NCBI GenBank assembly: GCA_022360335.1
Contig: JAKSCZ010000131.1
Location: 1 to 30,526 of the forward strand
Length of the DNA: 30,526 nucleotides
Source: Pseudomonadota bacterium
Lineage (GTDB): Bacteria > Pseudomonadota > Gammaproteobacteria > Steroidobacterales > Woeseiaceae
Direction of reading: 5' to 3'
The notes beneath the pieces are model-generated. The model ran no database searches. It had not been told where the DNA came from and saw nothing but the letters and a program-made list of their open reading frames with translations. Positions 7,980 to 16,524 of this stretch are shown here, one piece after another. The translations under genes and the position numbers were made by a program. Position 1 is the stretch's first letter. The number at the start of each line of letters is the position of its first letter.

Positions 7980-8728
7980 ATTTCAGCCTCGCCGGAAAGA
8001 CGGCACTCATTACCGGCGGCACCAGCGGTATCGGACGAAGTGTTGCCGGGCGCTTCATCGAAGCCGGTGCCGAGGTGTGGATCGCCGGGCGCCGCGACAG
8101 CGGTACCCGGATCGCCGACGATATCGGTGCGCGATTTGTTCGGGCTGACGTGTCCAGGGAAACTGACGTGGTCGAGATGTTTGACGAAGTCGGTCGCCAC
8201 GCCAGACTCGACATCCTCGTACTCAACGCCGGCGACGGCACCCTCGGCAAGCCTATTCAATCAACCACGGCAGAAACGTTCGAACAGGTGAACCGCGTCA
8301 ATCTGTACGGCACGTTTTTCGGACTGAAACACGGTGCGGCAGCGATGAACGACAACGGCTCGATCATCTGCACATCCTCGGCCGCCACCGAATACAGGCT
8401 GGCCGGGTTCGAGCCCTACGTCAGCAGCAAAGCTGCGCTGGAAAGTCTGGTGCGCAGCGCCGCCATCGAACTGGGCGCACGCGGTATTCGCGTCAATGCC
8501 GTCTGCCCGGGCGGCGTGGAAACGGAGATGGCGCCCTACGATGCCGGGTTCGATCGCAAAGTCGGCAAGCTCGCAGCGATCGGACGGGCATACATGAACG
8601 TCACGGAGATCGTCGGCGTTTATCATCTGCTCGCCGCTGCCGAAGGTGGTTTCATCACCGGCCAGGCCATTCGTGTCGACGGCGGGCTTGGTCTCGGCTG
8701 TACCCCGGCGGTCTTCGACAAGCTGTAG
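7976..8728 (+). CDS. SDR family oxidoreductase paired with SnoaL-like protein
   Basis: A 250-residue classical short-chain dehydrogenase: GGTSGIG at residues 14-20, Asn109, Ser135, Tyr148 and Lys152 (YVSSK), and the C-terminal RVDGG motif. The ATG overlaps the SnoaL-like stop by four bases, which fixes the start. The protein is a close paralogue of the SDR at 23109-23879: both have the catalytic residues at identical positions and share stretches such as MNDNGSII and RSAAIEL. Its stop lies within a 19-bp palindrome shared with the stop of the convergent SDR gene on the other strand. The substrate is unknown. Confidence 0.92.
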   Translation: MNFSLAGKTALITGGTSGIGRSVAGRFIEAGAEVWIAGRRDSGTRIADDIGARFVRADVSRETDVVEMFDEVGRHARLDILVLNAGDGTLGKPIQSTTAETFEQVNRVNLYGTFFGLKHGAAAMNDNGSIICTSSAATEYRLAGFEPYVSSKAALESLVRSAAIELGARGIRVNAVCPGGVETEMAPYDAGFDRKVGKLAAIGRAYMNVTEIVGVYHLLAAAEGGFITGQAIRVDGGLGLGCTPAVFDKL

Positions 8729-8740
8729 CCGGGCTACAGC
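8722..8740. terminator. Palindrome spanning two convergent stop codons, possible bidirectional terminator
   Basis: GCTGTAGCC-g-GGCTACAGC is a perfect inverted repeat with a one-base centre. The TAG of the plus-strand SDR and the TAG of the minus-strand SDR (8734-8736) both lie inside it, and the two genes are only five bases apart. There is no T-run on either side, so it is not a standard intrinsic terminator. A hairpin protecting both 3' ends is a reasonable inference. Confidence 0.4.
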
Positions 8741-9540
8741 CCGGGCGCGAGCCCCCCGGCGACCGGCAACGCGATGCCCGTTACGTAGGTCGCAAGATCG
8801 CTGGCGAGATACACGACCGCGTCGCCGATTTCCCGTGGGTCGGCCCAGCGCCGCTGCAAAGGTACCTCGCGCGCCATGTCGGACCGTGCCTGGTCGATGT
8901 GCTGCCCGGCCTTGCGGAACAATTCGACTTCCTCACGCCCCATGTCGGTCCAGACCATCCCCGGGCACACGGCATTGACCCGGATGTTATCGTCACCGAA
9001 CTCTGCTGCCAGCACCTTGGTCAGACCGATCAGGGCGAACTTGCTCGCCGAATAACCTGCCAGTCCGGGAATCGCACCGATGCCCGCGACCGACGAATTA
9101 TTGACGATCGCCCCGCCTCCCCGGGCTTTCATCACCGGAATCACGGCCCGACAGACGTTGACCGCACCCATGACATTGACCTGCCAGCCAAGGTTGAACT
9201 GCTCGTCGGCGATATCGAGGAACGGCCCGACACCGCCTGCATAGCCGGCATTGTTGAACAGGATATCCAGGCGACCGAACCGATCGACAACCCCATCGAT
9301 GCAGGCACGGACCTGCTCGGTGTCGGTGACGTCGAGCGCGCTGGCGATCGCATCGCTCCCGGCGGTCGACAATTCGGCGGCCCGGGCCTGCAGCCGCATT
9401 TCGTCGGCAAGGTCGCGCACCAGATCAGTAACGACGACCTGCGCTCCGGCGGCCGCAAGACTCCGGCAGGCCGCGAAACCGATGCCGTTCTCTGCTCCGG
9501 CACCGGTGACGAGACCCACGCGCCCTTGCAGCAGGCTCAC
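8734..9540 (-). CDS. SDR family oxidoreductase, last gene of the oxoacid dehydrogenase train
   Basis: A 268-residue classical SDR with the binding motif TGAGAENGIG (12-21, one of the family's longer glycine-loop variants), NNAG (97-99 region) and the catalytic Ser150, Tyr163 and Lys167 (YSASK). The Asp39 after strand beta-2 (VVVTDL) suggests NAD rather than NADP. A longer frame exists, but the GTG at 9540 is preferred: it has GAGAGAGG upstream and overlaps the TGA of the dimethylformamidase-like gene (GTGA). It is the 3'-most gene of the train that includes the E1-E2-E3 complex. It may dehydrogenate an alcohol intermediate of that pathway; the substrate is not visible from sequence. Confidence 0.91.
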   Translation of the reverse strand: MSLLQGRVGLVTGAGAENGIGFAACRSLAAAGAQVVVTDLVRDLADEMRLQARAAELSTAGSDAIASALDVTDTEQVRACIDGVVDRFGRLDILFNNAGYAGGVGPFLDIADEQFNLGWQVNVMGAVNVCRAVIPVMKARGGGAIVNNSSVAGIGAIPGLAGYSASKFALIGLTKVLAAEFGDDNIRVNAVCPGMVWTDMGREEVELFRKAGQHIDQARSDMAREVPLQRRWADPREIGDAVVYLASDLATYVTGIALPVAGGLAPGL

Positions 9541-11159
9541 TTCGCCTCTCTCTGCGTGAACCTGCGGATGACGTTCAGCGTGACTTGCTCGGTAACAGGG
9601 TCGCGCAGGCGTAAGCCATTGACCCATTCGACCGACCCCGCATTGACGACAGTGCCGCCGTTACGAGTGAACACTCCAATCATGCCGGCACCACCCCTGC
9701 TTCTGGCCAGGTTCTCTTCGTTGACCTCCCCATAACGCATGTGACATAGGAAGTGCCAGTCCGCCTCACCCGCATAGAGACGGGTGCCGGGATTGCCGTG
9801 GTCTTCCTCGGCGTTGGTCGCGGGCGCCATCGCCAGAATCTCGAGCGTATCCGGCGCGCCGTCGGTAAAGGTGGGATACGGTAACCCGTCGCGAAACGTA
9901 AACTCGACGCCATCGACCTCGTAGGCGAATATTCGTGCCTCGCTACCGAAAGTATCGCCGTAGTAGAGGTCGGTTTCATCGAAAATCCAGTGCTCCGGGC
10001 GATACACGGTAAATCCCTTGGCGCCGCGCGGACAGAAACCGCCGAGCCCCGTATAACAGGCACTCGTTCCCGTCAGCCCGAAAGTCGCGGCACCGGGACG
10101 ACGTAGCGGAGCATAGTCCCAGGCGCAAGTCATCTTCTCCGGTTGCTGCTTTCCTACCTCGTCGAGTTCCTCGGCGAAGTACTTGTAGCAGACCTGGGTG
10201 CGTCCTTCGTCTTCGATACGGACCTGCCAGATGAAATTGCCGCCGAAGCGCGCAACATTGCCGCCCTGGTCGACGTAGGCATCGACGGCATCCCTTTGTT
10301 CCGCGCTCCAGTATTCGTCGTGGCCCACGAAAACGACACAATCATAGCCAGCCAGCATCTCCGGGCGGAACTGCAGATCGAGTTGCGTGGCCACGTCTGC
10401 TGCAATGCCGTTACGCTCAGCCCACAACAGGAAGTGTCGCTCATAGGACGCCCAGCCGGCGGACGCATAGTACTTACTGTAGCCCATCGCATAGGCGAAC
10501 TCGAGATTCGGGTAGCGCGGTATCGCACCGATCTCCGGCGCCTCGACGCGTGGAATGCGCGGCACCCCGACCGGCAGCCAGACCTGCCCCGTCGCCCACG
10601 GCCGCTGCAGCGACAGCACGGGGGACATCCGGTTGATATCGGCACCTTCCACATTGCCTTCGTAGTGGCTGGCACCGCCCCAATCGTTGTACGCAACCCA
10701 TGTGCCGGTAGCACATACGAGCAACAACCCGGCACCGGGCCGCGCCGCGCGGACTGCGAAGAAATGGTAGTGGACGACCTCGTCACCCCGGTCGCTTCGC
10801 GCCACGGTACGCACAAGGTAGCCGCCCGACAGCACGTCATCGGGAATGACCCAACGGCAGGCCTCCGGCCAAGCGCAACCTTTGACCGGTGCATCGACGG
10901 GCGTTTTGTGCAGGAAGCCGGCCAGGCCGCGAATCTCGTGCACCAGCTGCGGCTCGACACCGTCGCGGATCACCTCGATATCGTACTGCGTACCGGTCGT
11001 ACTGGTATGAAAAATGACCGTCTGCCCCGGCGCGTAGCTGATCTGATCGGTGTAGCAGTAGACCTCGAGCCGCTCCGGATCCTCGGTAGGAAACTCGAAG
11101 AAATTCAGGTGAATGGCATTGAAGCCCTGCCCCCGTTTCTGGTTGTGCTGCGTGTTCAA
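9537..11159 (-). CDS. N,N-dimethylformamidase large (beta) subunit-like protein
   Basis: This 540-residue protein matches the family typified by the large, iron-containing subunit of dimethylformamidase, which hydrolyses N-alkylamides to an amine and an acid. Recognisable family segments are AYNDWGG (156-162), GHDEYWS (279-285), GGNFIWQVR (306-314), the aromatic stretch around HWIFDETDLYYGD (390-402) and NAGSVEW (506-512). Tyr and Glu residues that could bind iron are present, but I cannot align them to specific ligands. No gene for the small alpha subunit is visible nearby. The start is uncertain: a TTG at 11159 overlaps the upstream VOC stop (TTGA) and is preferred, and another TTG at 11186 gives nine more residues. 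Function as an amidase on a substrate other than DMF is inference. Confidence 0.8.
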   Translation of the reverse strand: MNTQHNQKRGQGFNAIHLNFFEFPTEDPERLEVYCYTDQISYAPGQTVIFHTSTTGTQYDIEVIRDGVEPQLVHEIRGLAGFLHKTPVDAPVKGCAWPEACRWVIPDDVLSGGYLVRTVARSDRGDEVVHYHFFAVRAARPGAGLLLVCATGTWVAYNDWGGASHYEGNVEGADINRMSPVLSLQRPWATGQVWLPVGVPRIPRVEAPEIGAIPRYPNLEFAYAMGYSKYYASAGWASYERHFLLWAERNGIAADVATQLDLQFRPEMLAGYDCVVFVGHDEYWSAEQRDAVDAYVDQGGNVARFGGNFIWQVRIEDEGRTQVCYKYFAEELDEVGKQQPEKMTCAWDYAPLRRPGAATFGLTGTSACYTGLGGFCPRGAKGFTVYRPEHWIFDETDLYYGDTFGSEARIFAYEVDGVEFTFRDGLPYPTFTDGAPDTLEILAMAPATNAEEDHGNPGTRLYAGEADWHFLCHMRYGEVNEENLARSRGGAGMIGVFTRNGGTVVNAGSVEWVNGLRLRDPVTEQVTLNVIRRFTQREAK

Positions 11160-11668
11160 GTTCCCTGTCCGGTAACCGGCCGCCAATGCGGCAGGCGCTG
11201 GCAGTGAACGGTGCCTGACGGATCCAGTGCCTGCAGCTCGATGACGTTGCCGAAAGGGTCGCGGCCGTAGGTCATCACGAGGCCATCGCCCATGTCACCG
11301 GTCGGTGGGTGATGCCAGCGCACCCCGGCTTGCTCGAGTTCCCGGTAGACCGTATCGACACTCTCCGGGTCGACATCCAGGGCGATGTGGGTATACCCGA
11401 AATCACACACCGGTCGGTCACCGTCGACGGCGGCCGGTATCGGCGACGTGAACTCGAAGATCTCCAGGTAAATATTGCCCGCCGCGATCAGCAATGCCTG
11501 TGCCGAGCAGTTCTCGAGGCCGGAAACCCGGTCGGTCAGCGCATCGGGTTCGAAGGCATAGCGCTCGACGAGATCGAAACCGATGGCGTCCACGTAGAAC
11601 GCTTCTGCTTTGGCAAGATCATCAACCGATAACGCGATGTGGTTGATACCGCAAATACCGGAAATCAA
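11156..11668 (-). CDS. VOC / glyoxalase-fold metalloprotein
   Basis: A 170-residue protein of the vicinal oxygen chelate superfamily, with two beta-alpha-beta-beta-beta modules. The four expected metal ligands are visible: His10 (INHIAL), Glu69 (YLEIFEF), His94 (YTHIALDV) and Glu144 (NVIELQ). Such proteins act as epimerases, lyases or dioxygenases on metal-chelated substrates. The start is a TTG at 11668, 16 bases after the E3 stop, with a strong AGGGGG ribosome site. Its stop overlaps the start of the dimethylformamidase-like gene, so the two are likely co-translated. The methylmalonyl-CoA epimerase-like layout makes an epimerase on a CoA ester possible, but this is only a suggestion. Confidence 0.88.
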   Translation of the reverse strand: MISGICGINHIALSVDDLAKAEAFYVDAIGFDLVERYAFEPDALTDRVSGLENCSAQALLIAAGNIYLEIFEFTSPIPAAVDGDRPVCDFGYTHIALDVDPESVDTVYRELEQAGVRWHHPPTGDMGDGLVMTYGRDPFGNVIELQALDPSGTVHCQRLPHWRPVTGQGT

Positions 11669-11683
11669 TCTAATCCCCCTTGC

Positions 11684-13075
11684 CTATGCGTGAATCGGCC
11701 GGTCGAATACGCCGCGCGCAGCCTCCATCACCGCCTCCGAAACTGTGGGATGCGCATGAATCATGGAGGCAACATCCTCGGCAAGCAACTCGCCGTGCTT
11801 TGCCAGTAGAAGCTCATGGATAATCTCCGTCGCATCATGGCCTACTGCTTGCGCACCCAGCAGCTCATTCGTATCCGGGTCACACAGCAGCTTGACCAGT
11901 CCTTCGGATTTGCCGATCGCAATCGTCTTGCCTGCGCCGGCGTAGTCGAACACCGATTTTTTGACGGCGATCCCGAGTGCCAGCGCTCGATCCTCGCGCA
12001 GTCCGAAGCCCGCGACCTGGGGCTCACAGTAGACCGCCGATGGAACCTGATCGGCATTGACCCGACGCGGTTCCGGTCCGCGGCCAGCTATATGCTCAAC
12101 CGCAATCTGACCTTCCCTCGACGCGACGTGCGCCAGCGCCGGGGACTTCGTGATGTCGCCAATGGCATAGATTCCGGGCACGTCGGTTTCGCCGAAGTCT
12201 CCGGTCTCGACATAGCCCTTGGCATCCAGCCGTACACCGACTTCCTCGAGTCCAAGCCCGTCGGTGACCGGAGTGCGCCCGATTGCGACGAGGACCCGAT
12301 CCACCGTGACGGCCCGCTCTTCGTCCTCGCCGACCAGTGTTACGGATACGGCATCGTCGCCGCGTTGCGCGCCGCTTGCGCGCATGCCGCAAACAAGCTC
12401 GACTCCATCGCGCGTGAACGCACGCTCGAGAACCGCACAAACATCGCGGTCCTCGCCGGGCAGAATCCCCGCCATCGCCTCGACGAGCGTGACCCGTACA
12501 CCAAAGCTGTTGAGTACAAAGGCAAATTCGCAGCCTATCGCTCCGGCGCCCAGTATCAGCATACTGTCCGGCAACTCGGTCATCGCGAGCACACCGTCTG
12601 ATGACAGCACGTGCCGTTCGTCGATCATGAACCCCGATAGCTGCATCGGCCGTGAGCCTGTCGCGATGATGATGTTGTTGCTGTCGATGACGGGACCGCC
12701 CTCGACTTCCACACGGCGCCTGCCAGTGAGTCGCGCACGACCTTCAACGTACGTGACGTCATTACGCCGCAACAGACTATTCACACCGCCGGTCAGCGTA
12801 TCAACGACTTTCCGGGATGCGCGCTGCACTTTCGCGTAGTCAAAACCCGTACGGTCGACGCCAACGCCAGCCGCTTCCATCAACGCCAGCGTGCGAAACG
12901 ACTCGGCCTGGTGAATCAGGTGTTTCGACGGGATGCAGCCCCAATGGAGACAGGTTCCTCCAGGCGCGTCCTTTTCGACCAGCGCAACCCTGAGACCGAG
13001 TTGCGCGGCGCGCACCGCCGCAACGTACCCGCCGGGTCCCGCGCCGATGATCGTTAGGTCGTACGTATCACTCAT
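11684..13075 (-). CDS. lpdA: Dihydrolipoyl dehydrogenase (E3)
   Basis: This 463-residue flavoprotein reoxidises the dihydrolipoyl group of E2 using NAD. The FAD motif GAGPGG (11-16), the redox-active pair Cys42/Cys47 in GGTCLHWGCIPSK, the second nucleotide site GAGAIG, and the C-terminal His442/Glu447 (HPTVSE) are all present. The segment CLHWGC differs mildly from the more common CLNVGC. It lies nine bases downstream of the E2 gene and completes a full E1alpha-E1beta-E2-E3 set, so it is probably the dedicated E3 of this complex and not the housekeeping copy. Confidence 0.95.
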   Translation of the reverse strand: MSDTYDLTIIGAGPGGYVAAVRAAQLGLRVALVEKDAPGGTCLHWGCIPSKHLIHQAESFRTLALMEAAGVGVDRTGFDYAKVQRASRKVVDTLTGGVNSLLRRNDVTYVEGRARLTGRRRVEVEGGPVIDSNNIIIATGSRPMQLSGFMIDERHVLSSDGVLAMTELPDSMLILGAGAIGCEFAFVLNSFGVRVTLVEAMAGILPGEDRDVCAVLERAFTRDGVELVCGMRASGAQRGDDAVSVTLVGEDEERAVTVDRVLVAIGRTPVTDGLGLEEVGVRLDAKGYVETGDFGETDVPGIYAIGDITKSPALAHVASREGQIAVEHIAGRGPEPRRVNADQVPSAVYCEPQVAGFGLREDRALALGIAVKKSVFDYAGAGKTIAIGKSEGLVKLLCDPDTNELLGAQAVGHDATEIIHELLLAKHGELLAEDVASMIHAHPTVSEAVMEAARGVFDRPIHA

Positions 13076-13084
13076 CGGCTACTC

Positions 13085-14299
13085 TCAAACCAGGATCAAC
13101 GCAGGGTTTTCGAGGTACTCGTGCAATGCGCGTGAGAACCTTGCAGCGGGCTCACCATCGAGTACGCGGTGGTCAAACGTCATACTCACCGGCAACATTG
13201 TCCTGACGGCGGCCTCGCCCTTGATCGGCACGAGCTTATCCTGCGGTGTGCTCGGACCAACGATGACGGCATTGGGCATGTTCAGTACCGGCGTCGCCCG
13301 CGTGCCGGGTGGTGCGATACCCGCCGTGCTCGACATCGTGATTGTACTTCCTGTCGTTTCGTCGGCCGTCAGCAAACCCTCGCGGGCACGCCGTACGAGA
13401 TCTTTCATCCCCGCGTCGATCTCGGCGACGGCCATCGACTGCACGTTGCGCAGGACCGGCACCAGCAGCGCACTGTCCCACTTCGTTTTGCCCGGCAGGG
13501 CTACCGCGATGCCGACGTTGACGCTCTCGTAGACGACGATCTCGTCGTCTGCGAGCGCCGAGTTGGCAATGGGCACGTCAGCGATTGCCGCACTCATGGC
13601 CCTGATGATGAATGCGTTCACGGAGACTGCCGCCCCGGCACGCTCGCGCATGACCTCGCGAGCGCGGATCAGTTCGCTAATGTCACTTTCCCAGAAGGAA
13701 GATAGCTGCGCAGTGGATTGCAGGCTCGCCATCATTCGCCGGGCGATGCCCGCACGCGGCGTACCCGGGACGGGAATTCTCCCCAACTCCGTCAACGAGG
13801 TATCGACAGCCGTCCAGACCGAGCCAGCCGCCGCCCCCGGCTGCGCGTCGACGACGTCGCGCTTCACGATCCGCCCGCCCGGACCGCTACCCGTGACGGC
13901 CGTGAGATCAACGCCGCGCTGCGCGGCGATCTTGCGTGCAAGCGGTGACGCCCTGACACGGTCCGCGTACTCAGCAGCCGGCGCGATAAGCGGATGTTCG
14001 TTCGCCGCCGCCCGCGTCGCCGGGTCCGGCCCCGCCTCCGGGTCGATCGCCTGCAGCTCATCGGCCGTCGCGGCGATGACGGCGATGCAGGTATCCACGG
14101 GTACCGTCTCTCCGGCCATCACCAGGATTCTGATCGCACCGGATTCGGGCGCCTCGAGATCGTAGGCGACCTTCTCGGTTTCGACGGTCAGGATCGCCTG
14201 ACCTTTTTCGATCACGTCTCCGTCGGCCACAAGCCACTCGGTGATCGTCCCCTCGTTCATCGCCATCGCGAGTTTGGGCATCGTGAAATCGGTAGGCAT
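13085..14299 (-). CDS. Dihydrolipoamide acyltransferase (E2) of 2-oxoacid dehydrogenase complex
   Basis: The protein has about 404 residues in the usual order: one N-terminal lipoyl domain with the modified lysine in TEKVAYD (Lys43), a linker rich in Ala and Pro, a peripheral-subunit-binding domain (about 116-149, ASPLARKIA..GSGPGGRIVKRDV), and the catalytic core ending in FDHRVLDG (His377, Asp381). It transfers the acyl group made by E1 to coenzyme A. The ATG at 14299 is preceded by a GTG three bases earlier that could also serve; GAGAGG lies upstream. There is a single lipoyl domain, as in branched-chain and acetoin-type complexes. The acyl chain specificity is not deducible here. Confidence 0.94.
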   Translation of the reverse strand: MPTDFTMPKLAMAMNEGTITEWLVADGDVIEKGQAILTVETEKVAYDLEAPESGAIRILVMAGETVPVDTCIAVIAATADELQAIDPEAGPDPATRAAANEHPLIAPAAEYADRVRASPLARKIAAQRGVDLTAVTGSGPGGRIVKRDVVDAQPGAAAGSVWTAVDTSLTELGRIPVPGTPRAGIARRMMASLQSTAQLSSFWESDISELIRAREVMRERAGAAVSVNAFIIRAMSAAIADVPIANSALADDEIVVYESVNVGIAVALPGKTKWDSALLVPVLRNVQSMAVAEIDAGMKDLVRRAREGLLTADETTGSTITMSSTAGIAPPGTRATPVLNMPNAVIVGPSTPQDKLVPIKGEAAVRTMLPVSMTFDHRVLDGEPAARFSRALHEYLENPALILV

Positions 14300-14310
14300 C
14301 ACGCAGCCTC

Positions 14311-15300
14311 TCAGGCGCAGACCGAGCGCACGGCACTTTCGATCTTGTCCGGGCCGGGCGCTATATAGGCTTCCATATGGCCTCCCGGAACCGGCATGTT
14401 GGGGAACGTCACGCGCCCGACGGGAGCATCCAGCAGATCGAAACCCTGTTCCATCACGCGTGCGGACACGGTTGCCGCGAACCCGCCACGCTCCCAGTCC
14501 TCGTCGACTACGACCAGCCTGCTGGTCGTCTCCAGCGACCGCAGCAAAGTATCCATGTCGAACGGCTCGAAGCTTCTGGGGTCAATGACCTCGACACTGA
14601 TCTCGCCGGCGAGCCTGTCCGCCACGGCCAGTGCGTGCTTGAGCTGCAGGCTGTTCGCAAGAACCGTAACGTCCCTGCCCTCGCGCCTTACATCGGCCAT
14701 TCCGAATGGCACGGTATAGTCCGTCCCGGGAACCGGCCCGCGATCCATCATCAATCCCATGTGCCACGGCATCACGACCGGATTGTTGTCTCGAATCGCC
14801 GCCTTCATCATGCCTTTCGCATCGTGCGGTGTCGACGGCATCGCAACCTTGATGCCGGGCTGGTGAAAGAACGCCCCGTGCAGGCCCATGGCGTGATCGT
14901 TGGCCAGCTGCTGCCCGGTACCAACCGCGAACGTCATGACCAGGGGCAGCGGCACCTGACCGCCGTGCAGGAAGTAGTACTGGCCGGTGGTAACGGAGCA
15001 TTCGGCCCAGGTCACATAGGCAAAGCCACCGAACATGAAGTCGACGATCGGACGAAAACCCTCCTGGGCCGCCCCGAAAGCGGTGCCGTACATGCCGGAC
15101 TCCGAAATCGGCGTGTCGACGACGCGCTCCGGGCCAAAGCGATCGAACAGTCCCATCGTTGACGGGAAGATGCCGCCGCGGATGTCCTGCCCAACGAGGA
15201 AGACGTTCTCGTCACGTTCCATCTCTTCGACGTACGCTTCCTTGATTGCGTCGATAAAGGTCAGCTCCCGCACTCCTGTCTTCCCGGGCTCAGCTTGCAT
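14311..15300 (-). CDS. 2-oxoacid dehydrogenase E1 component, beta subunit
   Basis: This 329-residue protein is the pyrimidine-binding half of a heterotetrameric thiamine-diphosphate E1. Characteristic segments are DAIKEAYVEEMERDENVFLVGQD near the start (given in parts: DAIKEAYVEEM, then VFLVGQD), TPISESG, a GGQVPLPLV strand and the C-terminal transketolase-type domain containing VIDPRSFEPFD and VVDEDWERGG. The ATG at 15300 overlaps the E1alpha 3' end by 11 bases. The open frame extends 153 codons further upstream, but that part is the E1alpha gene in another frame. The overall type is acetoin/branched-chain-like and not the fused pyruvate E1. Substrate unknown. Confidence 0.93.
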   Translation of the reverse strand: MQAEPGKTGVRELTFIDAIKEAYVEEMERDENVFLVGQDIRGGIFPSTMGLFDRFGPERVVDTPISESGMYGTAFGAAQEGFRPIVDFMFGGFAYVTWAECSVTTGQYYFLHGGQVPLPLVMTFAVGTGQQLANDHAMGLHGAFFHQPGIKVAMPSTPHDAKGMMKAAIRDNNPVVMPWHMGLMMDRGPVPGTDYTVPFGMADVRREGRDVTVLANSLQLKHALAVADRLAGEISVEVIDPRSFEPFDMDTLLRSLETTSRLVVVDEDWERGGFAATVSARVMEQGFDLLDAPVGRVTFPNMPVPGGHMEAYIAPGPDKIESAVRSVCA

Positions 15301-16273
15301 ACACGGCCTCCAGCAGCTCGGCTTCACCGGGCCGCGCCACCGGGCTGTCGTCGGCGAAGCGCTCGAGTCGTGCAAGCTCTTTTTCGGCACGCTCGTGGAC
15401 GGCATCGATACCAGCCTCGTCGAGAACGCCGGCAGCCAGCACGGCTTCGGTCGCGAGACGAATCGGGTCCCGCTCGCGCAGTGCGTCGAGTTCCTCTTTG
15501 CCGCGCGGCGTGTGCCCGGCCAGGTCCGGCGTACCGATATCGTGCTCCTTGAAACGCAGGGTCTTGGCCTCGACGAAAATCGGCCCGTTACCGTCCCGCA
15601 CGTGCCGGATCGCGTTCCTCGCCGTCTCGGCAACGGCGAAGACGTCCTGACCGTCGACGATGACCGCCGGCATGCCGTAACCGCCTGCCAGACTCGAAAC
15701 GTGCTCCATCGGGTGAGTGCTCTCGGCGGTGGCATGAATCGCCATGCCGTTGTTCTCACAACAGAACACGACCGGCAGCTTCCAGTTCATCGCCATCAGC
15801 ATCGCCTCATGCGCTCGGCCCTGGTTGTACGCACCGTCTCCGGCACTGCACCAGACGATCTGTCCCTCGCCCTTGCGCCTGGCCGCCCAGCCCCATCCCA
15901 CTGTCGGCGCGAACTGGTAGCCGATATAACCCGACGCCATGTAAATCCCGAACTCGGGAAACGACCAGTGAAACGACGAGCGGCCGCGGCAGCAACCATC
16001 CTGTTTGCCGGAGTGTTCGGCAAGATAGCGCTCCAGCGGCACGTTCTTGCCGATCATGCCGGGGATGGCGTGAGCACGATGGTGCGGCGCGTAGATATCC
16101 TGCTTGTGCAGCGAATGCCCGATCGCAACGCCAGGCGCAATGCCGCCGTCACCAGGATGGTAGAAGCCGAGCAGGCGACCCTGCATCATGCGCCGATACA
16201 TCAGCTTGTCCAGCTTGTCCGCAAGAACGAGTTTTTCGAACAACTCGCGCATACCGTCCTTATCCGCCTGCAC
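15290..16273 (-). CDS. 2-oxoacid dehydrogenase E1 component, alpha subunit (divergent)
   Basis: This 327-residue thiamine-diphosphate subunit decarboxylates a 2-oxoacid together with E1beta. The TPP motif runs from GDGAYNQG (145-152) to CENN (172-175), and the cofactor-contacting HHRAH is at 64-68. It differs from typical family members in one region. Where most have a GGSMH-type sequence after the CC-G-G segment, this protein reads CCRGRSSFHWSFPEFGI (94-110), and SGYIGYQF replaces the usual G-I-V-G-x-Q-x-P pattern. Both are near the substrate channel, so altered specificity is plausible. The start is a GTG at 16273 with GGGAG nine bases upstream; an in-frame ATG at residue 8 is the alternative. 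The gene opens the E1-E2-E3 block. Confidence 0.91.
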   Translation of the reverse strand: MQADKDGMRELFEKLVLADKLDKLMYRRMMQGRLLGFYHPGDGGIAPGVAIGHSLHKQDIYAPHHRAHAIPGMIGKNVPLERYLAEHSGKQDGCCRGRSSFHWSFPEFGIYMASGYIGYQFAPTVGWGWAARRKGEGQIVWCSAGDGAYNQGRAHEAMLMAMNWKLPVVFCCENNGMAIHATAESTHPMEHVSSLAGGYGMPAVIVDGQDVFAVAETARNAIRHVRDGNGPIFVEAKTLRFKEHDIGTPDLAGHTPRGKEELDALRERDPIRLATEAVLAAGVLDEAGIDAVHERAEKELARLERFADDSPVARPGEAELLEAVYAS

Positions 16274-16374
16274 TGTAATCGGCTCCCGCCATCACTGGAC
16301 CGTTGCACCTGGAAAGGAAATTGTCGGCGGCCCGGCACGGGTGGCAAAGGTCGCTGCGGGTCAAGCTATTGTCA

Positions 16375-16524
16375 TCATTGACCAGCAATGCAACCGACGG
16401 CCGCCTCGCCGAGTCCTGCGCTGATACCGTCGTCAGCCGCGATAATCGCGCCCGTTACCGGGTTCGACGCCGTGCTGGCGAAAAACCGGAAAGTGCCCGC
16501 GAGTTCCTCCGGCACGCGTGCCGG
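16375..16524 (-). pseudogene. C-terminal fragment of a short-chain dehydrogenase
   Basis: A frame of 49 codons, bounded by TGA codons on both sides and without a start, encodes VPEELAGTFRFFAS, then NPVTGAIIAADDG and a short tail. This is the standard C-terminal signature of SDR proteins (E-E-[IL]-A-x-x-x-x-F-[LF]-A-S, then V-T-G-x-x-[IL], then D-G-G; here DDG). The nucleotide-binding and catalytic parts are missing. The fragment overlaps the 3' end of the sulfotransferase gene, which reads through it in a different frame, so a deletion probably joined the two. The remaining gap up to the E1alpha start (16274-16374) holds nothing I can support. Confidence 0.7.

Noticed and set aside
10143..11207. 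Long plus-strand open frame of 354 codons opposite the dimethylformamidase-like gene
   Set aside because: Antisense to a protein with clear family motifs; the translation has no recognisable domain and the frame is open because of GC-rich codon bias.
15301..15759. N-terminal extension of the E1beta frame
   Set aside because: It lies within E1alpha in another frame; the ATG at 15300 gives the usual E1beta length and N-terminus.
15035..16381. Long plus-strand open frame of 448 codons opposite E1alpha and E1beta
   Set aside because: Shadow of two well-supported genes; its translation has no domain structure.
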